Below are positions 6,786 to 10,568 of a stretch of DNA of 10,568 nt, piece by piece. The DNA lies in contig JANMZX010000732.1 in NCBI GenBank assembly GCA_031383745.1, positions 1 to 10,568 on the forward strand. Direction: 5' to 3'. Made by a program: the position numbers and the translations under genes. Within the stretch, counting starts at the first letter, position 1, and each line of letters opens with the position of its first letter. The notes beneath the pieces were generated by a model. The model was not told where the DNA came from, ran no database searches, and was given only the letters and a program-made list of their open reading frames with translations. This DNA is from CAISIP01 sp031383745. Lineage in GTDB: Bacteria > Pseudomonadota > Gammaproteobacteria > Burkholderiales > Burkholderiaceae_C.

Positions 6786-8072
6786 ATGACAGCACTTTCA
6801 GCCACACCTGCCAGCACCCTGGCCCGCAAGCTGATCGCCCGGGCCAGCGGACGCAGCCATGTCACGCCCGGAGAGATCGTCAACTGCCGGGTCGACCTGG
6901 CCATGTTCCACGACTCCTCCGGCCCGCGCCGGCTCCAGCCGATGCTGGAAGAACTCGGTGCGCAGATATGGGACAAGTCCAAGGTGGTGCTGGTGATGGA
7001 CCACTACGTGCCCGAGCGCGACGAGGAATCGCGCCGGATCGTGCGCATCGCGCGCGACTGGGCGCGCGCGCAGGCGCTGCCGCATGTGTACGACAACCAG
7101 GGCATCTGCCATGTGGTGGTGCCGCAGGGCGGCCACATACGCCCCGGCATGTTCTGTGTCGGCGGCGATTCGCACTCCCCCACCGGCGGCGCTTTCGGCG
7201 CCTACATGTTCGGCATCGGCAGCACCGAGATGCTGGGGGTGGTGGTCACCGGCGAGATATGGCTGCGCGTGCCGCAGACGATCGCGATGCACTGGTCGGG
7301 GCGGCTGGCGCGCGGCGTGTGCGCCAAGGACATGATGCTGGCCCTGATCGCGCGTTTCGGCATGAACGGCGCCGACTACCAGGCAGTCGAGTTCACCGGC
7401 GAAGCGGTGACCGCCCTGTCGATGCAGGAACGCATGACCCTGTGCAACATGAGCGCCGAACTCGGCGCGCAGACCGGGCTGGTGGCGCCCGATGCCACCA
7501 CGCGCGAGTGGCTGGCGCAGGCCGGCGCCGTGGTGGATCAACAGGAGTGTGCCGCCCTGGCCTCCGACCCCGGCAGCTGCGAGGTGCAGCACGATTTCGA
7601 CGCCGCCACGCTCAGCCCGCAACTCGCCGCGCCGCACAGCCCCGCGCACGGCGTGCCCATCGAAGCGCATGCCGATACCCGGGTCGACATCGCCTACATC
7701 GGCGCCTGCACCGGCGCCAAGCTCGACGACTTGCGCTTCGCGGCACAGGTGCTGCGCGGGCGCAAGGTGGCAACCGGTGTGCAGTTGATGGTCGCACCGG
7801 CCAGCCTCAAGGACCGCACCCAGGCAGAAGCAGAAGGAACACTGCAGGCGCTGACCGACGCCGGCGCCGTGGTGCTGCCGCTGGGCTGCGGCGCCTGCGC
7901 CGGCTACAGCGCCGAATTCGACGCCGACAAGACCGTGATCTCCAGCACGGCGCGCAACTTCAGGGGCCGCATGGGCCCGGCCAGCACCCAGGTGTTCCTC
8001 GGCTCGGCCTACACGGTGGCTGCTTCCGCCGTGCGCGGCCGCATCACCGACCCGCGGGAGCTGCTGGCATGA
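6786..8072 (+). CDS. LeuC-like hydro-lyase large subunit (3-isopropylmalate dehydratase / homoaconitase / dimethylmalate dehydratase family)
   Basis: This is the large, [4Fe-4S]-binding subunit of an aconitase-superfamily hydro-lyase, which adds or removes water across a C=C bond of a di- or tricarboxylic acid. The length of 428 residues fits the shorter archaeal-type/homoaconitase/DmdA group rather than the ~466-residue leucine-pathway LeuC. Cluster ligands are visible as C308 (YIGACTGAK), C368 and C371 (LGCGACAG). Other landmarks are H42-D43 (AMFHDSSGP), the GGDSHSPTGGAFG block (126-138) and the RNFRGRMG motif near the C-terminus. The usual CTN(S/G)R after the first ligand reads CTGAK. ATG 6786 is the first in-frame start after a same-frame stop at 6753-6755. 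The small subunit follows after a repeat-filled 124-nt gap. The neighbouring FAD dehydrogenase and ICL-like lyase argue for a catabolic substrate, for example a substituted maleate/malate, rather than leucine synthesis. Confidence 0.9.
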   Translation: MTALSATPASTLARKLIARASGRSHVTPGEIVNCRVDLAMFHDSSGPRRLQPMLEELGAQIWDKSKVVLVMDHYVPERDEESRRIVRIARDWARAQALPHVYDNQGICHVVVPQGGHIRPGMFCVGGDSHSPTGGAFGAYMFGIGSTEMLGVVVTGEIWLRVPQTIAMHWSGRLARGVCAKDMMLALIARFGMNGADYQAVEFTGEAVTALSMQERMTLCNMSAELGAQTGLVAPDATTREWLAQAGAVVDQQECAALASDPGSCEVQHDFDAATLSPQLAAPHSPAHGVPIEAHADTRVDIAYIGACTGAKLDDLRFAAQVLRGRKVATGVQLMVAPASLKDRTQAEAEGTLQALTDAGAVVLPLGCGACAGYSAEFDADKTVISSTARNFRGRMGPASTQVFLGSAYTVAASAVRGRITDPRELLA

Positions 8073-8077
8073 GACCC

Positions 8078-8142
8078 GCCGGGCCGCTCCCAAGGGGCTC
8101 GCACCGCAGCCCGCAGGGCGAAGGTACCCTGATCAGCGCCGC
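8078..8142 (+). repeat. GC-rich intergenic repeat, tandem unit 1 (leuC-leuD gap)
   Basis: This is the first of two head-to-tail units with a 65-nt period in the gap between the large- and small-subunit genes. It starts GCCGGGCCG and contains CTCGCACCGCAG at 8098-8109. By hand alignment without gaps, 8078-8135 matches 8143-8200 at about 41 of 58 positions. Its tail GAAGG...CTGATCA (8120-8135) aligns with the ribosome-binding site and start codon CTGATGA of the second unit. It therefore looks like a decayed copy whose ATG has become ATC. The last ten bases or so also match the upstream flank of the copy before livM. Confidence 0.75.
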
Positions 8143-8196
8143 GCCGGGCCGCCCCAGGCAAGCGCGCACCGCAGTGCGCAGCACGGAGCTCTCCTG
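8143..8196 (+). repeat. GC-rich intergenic repeat, tandem unit 2, ending at the leuD-like start codon
   Basis: The second unit shares GCCGGGCCGCCCC and GCGCGCACCGCAG with the copy before livM (29 of 32 positions over 8143-8174). It supplies CGGAG (8184-8188) as ribosome-binding site 8 nt before the ATG at 8197. Within it GCGCAC (8164-8169) and GTGCGC (8174-8179) form a perfect 6-bp inverted repeat around CGCA, which could fold as a small hairpin upstream of, but not covering, the ribosome-binding site. Confidence 0.75.
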
Positions 8197-8742
8197 ATGA
8201 ACCACCCGACCGTTCCCGCAGCGGACAGCGACGCCACGGCCGCGCCACACCGGATCTGGCACCTGGGCGACGACGTCGACACCGACGCACTGGCCCCGGG
8301 CCACAGCATGCAGCATGGGGTGGCCACCATCGCCCGCCATTGCCTGGAGAACCTGCTGCCTGCGTTTGCCGCAGAGGTATGCCCGGGCGACGTGATCGTG
8401 GCCGGGCGCAACTTCGGCATCGGTTCCTCGCGCGAGCAGGCTGCGGCCGTGCTGGTGCACCTGGGCGTGGCGGCCGTCATCGCGCCGAGCTACGGCGGCC
8501 TGTTCTTTCGCAACGCTTTCAACCTCGGCCTGTTGCTGCTCACCTGCCCGCGGGCCGGAGAGCTGCGCGGCCTGGACCACCTGCGCATCGACGCACAGGC
8601 GCTGTCGCCCATGCTGCCATCGGGCGAACGGCTGGCGTGCGAACCGGTGCCCGATTTCCTGCTGCAGATGGCGCGCGCCGGCGGGCTGCTGGCGCAGCTC
8701 AAACTGCGCCTTGCCGCACAAAGCAGCATCCACACGCCCTGA
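8197..8742 (+). CDS. LeuD-like hydro-lyase small subunit (swivel domain)
   Basis: This is the small, swivelling subunit that closes over the active site of the LeuC-like large subunit and helps select the substrate. It has 181 residues. Family features are GDDVDTDALAPG (24-35), GRNFGIGSSREQA (70-82) with the conserved SSRE, and SYGGLFFRNAFNLGL (98-112). The loop after the conserved PG normally reads RYLxT or a close variant in isopropylmalate and homoaconitate enzymes and contributes to substrate choice. Here it reads HSMQH (36-40), which argues for a different substrate. The first 18 or so residues precede the conserved domain and are Ala/Pro-rich. The ATG at 8197 has CGGAG 8 nt upstream, within the intergenic repeat. 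The FAD-enzyme gene starts 3 nt after the stop. Confidence 0.9.
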   Translation: MNHPTVPAADSDATAAPHRIWHLGDDVDTDALAPGHSMQHGVATIARHCLENLLPAFAAEVCPGDVIVAGRNFGIGSSREQAAAVLVHLGVAAVIAPSYGGLFFRNAFNLGLLLLTCPRAGELRGLDHLRIDAQALSPMLPSGERLACEPVPDFLLQMARAGGLLAQLKLRLAAQSSIHTP

Positions 8743-8745
8743 ACC

Positions 8746-10104
8746 ATGTCGCCATCCCTGACCCACTCCACCGAACTGCCCGCGGGCACCCCCCATGTAC
8801 CGGTGGCCATCGTGGGCGCCGGCGCCTGTGGCCTGGTGACCGCACTGTCGCTGCGCAACGCCGGTGTCGACTGCGTGCTGCTGGAGCGCGACGCGCAACC
8901 CAGCGGCTCGACCGCGCTGTCGTCTGGCTTCATTCCCGCCTGCAATACGCGCATGCAGCGCGAGGCCGGGGTGGCCGACAGCGTCGACCTGTTCGCACAC
9001 GACATCCAGACCAAGACCCATGGCACTGCCGCGCCCCACCTGGTGCAGGCCTACACCCGCGCCATCGGGCCCGCGCTCGACATGCTGGTGCTGCAGCATG
9101 GACTGGCGTTCCAGGTGCTCGACGGCTTCCTGTACCCGGGGCACAGCGTGCGCCGCATGCATGCGGTGCCGCAGAAGACCGGCGCCGCGCTGGTGGCACA
9201 ACTCGAGCGGGCCGCGCTGGCGGCAGGTGCCGATCTGGTGACCCGGGCCACGGTGCGCAGCCTGTGGGTGGACGACGACACGCAACGGGTGGCCGGCGTG
9301 TCCTGGGAGCGCCCGGACGGCAGCCTGGAACACCTGCGCTGCGACGTGCTCGTGCTGGCCTGCAATGGCTTCGGCGGCAATGCCGCGATGGTGCGTGAAC
9401 TGCTGCCGGAAATGCGCGACGCGCCCTTCGCCGGCCATGCCGGCAACGACGGCAGCGCGATCGCCTGGGGGCGTTCCCTCGGCGCACGCCTGGCCGACCT
9501 GGGCGGATACCAGGGCCATGGTTCCTGGGCCGTCCCCCACGGCACACTGATCACCTGGGCCATGATGATGGAGGGCGGCATCCAGCTCAATGCACGCGGC
9601 GAGCGCTTCCACGACGAGACCGGCGGTTATTCCGAAGCCGCGGTGCATGTGCTGGCACAGCCGGGTGGCGTGGCCTGGAATGTTCTGGACGACCCGCTGC
9701 TGGTGCTGGCGCGGACGTTTCCGGATTTCCGCGAGGCAGAGGCTGCCGGTGCCATCAGGACCTGCGCCGATGCCCCTGCCCTGGCCGCGCTGATCGGGGC
9801 GGATGCCGCAGTCGTCGCTGCCTCCTGCGCCAGCGCGCCCAAGCGGCCGCTGCAGGCTCCGTTCCATGTGGTCAAGGTCACCGGCGCCCTGTTCCACACC
9901 CAGGGCGGGCTGGACATCGACGCGCTGTGCCGGGTGCTTCATGAAGACGGCACACCATTTCCCAACCTGCTGGCCGCCGGTGGCGCTGCGCGCGGGGTGT
10001 CCGGCAATACGGTGTGGGGCTACCTGTCGGGCAATGGCCTGCTCAGTGCGGTAGCCGGTGGCGCGATTGCGGCGCGTTCGGCCCTGGAGGTGCTGACCCG
10101 ATGA
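8746..10104 (+). CDS. FAD-dependent oxidoreductase, fumarate reductase/succinate dehydrogenase flavoprotein-like
   Basis: This is a soluble flavoprotein of the fumarate reductase / 3-ketosteroid dehydrogenase / tricarballylate dehydrogenase superfamily, which introduces or reduces a C=C bond next to carboxylates or ketones. Its length is 452 residues. The FAD-binding fold begins with VAIVGAGACG (20-29; GxGxxG) and the ribose-binding acidic residue E47 (LLERD). SGSTALSSGFIPA (53-65) is the usual second contact. A capping domain occupies the middle. The C-terminal block has H384 in FHTQGGL and the flavin-binding GVSGNTVWGYLSGNGL at 417-432, close to the family pattern. There is no signal peptide or Tat motif, so it is probably cytosolic; no electron-acceptor partner such as a TcuB-like protein is seen here. 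The stop overlaps the next start by 4 nt (ATGA). Next to a hydratase and a lyase it most plausibly dehydrogenates a saturated acid to an enoic acid. Tricarballylate dehydrogenase-like activity is one candidate. Confidence 0.88.
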   Translation: MSPSLTHSTELPAGTPHVPVAIVGAGACGLVTALSLRNAGVDCVLLERDAQPSGSTALSSGFIPACNTRMQREAGVADSVDLFAHDIQTKTHGTAAPHLVQAYTRAIGPALDMLVLQHGLAFQVLDGFLYPGHSVRRMHAVPQKTGAALVAQLERAALAAGADLVTRATVRSLWVDDDTQRVAGVSWERPDGSLEHLRCDVLVLACNGFGGNAAMVRELLPEMRDAPFAGHAGNDGSAIAWGRSLGARLADLGGYQGHGSWAVPHGTLITWAMMMEGGIQLNARGERFHDETGGYSEAAVHVLAQPGGVAWNVLDDPLLVLARTFPDFREAEAAGAIRTCADAPALAALIGADAAVVAASCASAPKRPLQAPFHVVKVTGALFHTQGGLDIDALCRVLHEDGTPFPNLLAAGGAARGVSGNTVWGYLSGNGLLSAVAGGAIAARSALEVLTR

Positions 10105-10568
10105 CCATCACCCTGCGACAACGGCTCGCCGAGCCGCGCCCCCTGCTGGCCCCCGGCGTCTACGACGCGCTGACGGCGCTGGTGGCCGAGCAGGCGGGCT
10201 TCGAAGCCTTGTACCTCTCGGGCGCCTCCATCGCCTACACCCGGCTCGGCCGCTCCGACGTGGGGCTGACCACCTTCACCGAGGTGCAGGACACGCTGGC
10301 GAGGATCACCGAACGCGTGCGTACCCCGGTCATCGTCGACGCCGACACCGGGTTCGGCAATGCAATCAACCTGCAGCGCACGGTGCGCGGCATGGAGCGT
10401 GCCGGCGCCGCGATGGTGCAGCTGGAAGACCAGGGTTTCCCCAAGCGCTGCGGTCACCTGGACGGCAAGACCGTCGTGTCCACGGCCGAGATGTGCGGCA
10501 AGCTGCGCGCGGCGCTGGACGCGCGGCACCACGCCGACACGCTGATCCTGGCGCGCACCGACGCGCTG
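10101..10568 (+). CDS. Isocitrate lyase/PEP mutase superfamily lyase, partial (3' end outside window)
   Basis: The first 156 codons of a (beta/alpha)8-barrel enzyme related to methylisocitrate lyase, 2,3-dimethylmalate lyase and carboxyphosphonoenolpyruvate mutase. Full-length members have about 290 residues, so roughly half is missing. Visible features are the N-terminal LLAPGVYDALTALVAEQAGF (15-34), YLSGASIAYTRLGRSDVGL (38-56), and the Mg2+-binding VDADTGFGN with D80 and D82. EDQGFPKRCGH (109-119) carries the catalytic cysteine C117. The KRCGH cysteine is typical of C-C lyases rather than phosphonomutases. These enzymes split a 2-hydroxy or 3-hydroxy acid into pyruvate or glyoxylate plus a second acid. 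ATG 10101 overlaps the upstream stop (ATGA), with GGAGG at 10086-10090 as ribosome-binding site. Together with the LeuCD-like pair the arrangement recalls the dimethylmalate dehydratase plus lyase steps of nicotinate fermentation in Eubacterium barkeri. That parallel is inference. Confidence 0.9.
   Translation, partial: MTITLRQRLAEPRPLLAPGVYDALTALVAEQAGFEALYLSGASIAYTRLGRSDVGLTTFTEVQDTLARITERVRTPVIVDADTGFGNAINLQRTVRGMERAGAAMVQLEDQGFPKRCGHLDGKTVVSTAEMCGKLRAALDARHHADTLILARTDAL

Noticed and set aside
6786..8742. Annotation as leucine biosynthesis leuC/leuD
   Set aside because: The short large subunit, the altered CTGAK and HSMQH positions, the catabolic neighbours, and the absence of leuA or leuB all argue against it. 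The family name is kept only as a descriptor.
8044..9942. Very long minus-strand open frame (over 600 codons) opposite the leuD-like and FAD-enzyme genes
   Set aside because: The translation is Gly/Ala/Arg/His/Gln-rich without recognisable motifs and lies antisense to clearly conserved genes. Such frames are expected at this GC content because stop codons are rare.

Overview
The window reads as one tightly packed plus-strand gene cluster from a high-GC proteobacterium. Long open frames on every strand, strong G/C preference at third codon positions, a Liv-type transporter, AtuA/DUF4387 genes and a GC-rich intergenic repeat together suggest a betaproteobacterium of the order Burkholderiales, perhaps Comamonadaceae. 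That placement is inference from composition and gene content. All eleven complete genes and one truncated gene point the same way. Most junctions are overlaps or gaps of 3 to 7 bases. The exceptions are the livH-livM gap (82 nt), the leuC-leuD gap (124 nt), the DUF4387-atuA gap (58 nt) and the regulator-leuC gap (30 nt).

Region 1 (39-3408) encodes the membrane and ATPase parts of a branched-chain amino acid type (HAAT family) ABC importer: permeases LivH and LivM, then ATPases LivG and LivF. No periplasmic binding protein is in the window; it may lie upstream.

Region 2 (3412-5953) holds a short-chain dehydrogenase, a small DUF4387 protein and an AtuA/DUF1446 protein. The last two are a recurrent partner pair of unknown biochemical activity. 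Region 3 (5961-6755) is a GntR/HutC-type regulator with a UTRA ligand domain, embedded within the cluster.

Region 4 (6786-10568) is an enzyme set: a LeuC/LeuD-like [4Fe-4S] hydro-lyase pair, a fumarate-reductase-like FAD dehydrogenase, and the start of an isocitrate lyase/PEP mutase superfamily lyase (cut by the window end). Chemically these fit a chain of dehydrogenation (FAD enzyme), hydration (LeuCD-like) and retro-aldol cleavage (ICL-like) of a substituted succinate or tricarboxylate. The leucine enzyme names should therefore not be read as leucine biosynthesis. My working hypothesis is a regulated import and catabolism operon for a branched di- or tricarboxylic acid or a related compound; the substrate is not identifiable from sequence alone.

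The two longest gaps carry copies of the same GC-rich repeat, once before livM and as a 65-nt-period tandem pair before leuD. Each functional copy ends directly at the start codon of the next gene and contributes its Shine-Dalgarno-like sequence. I saw no tRNA, rRNA, CRISPR array, insertion sequence or convincing terminator or promoter.
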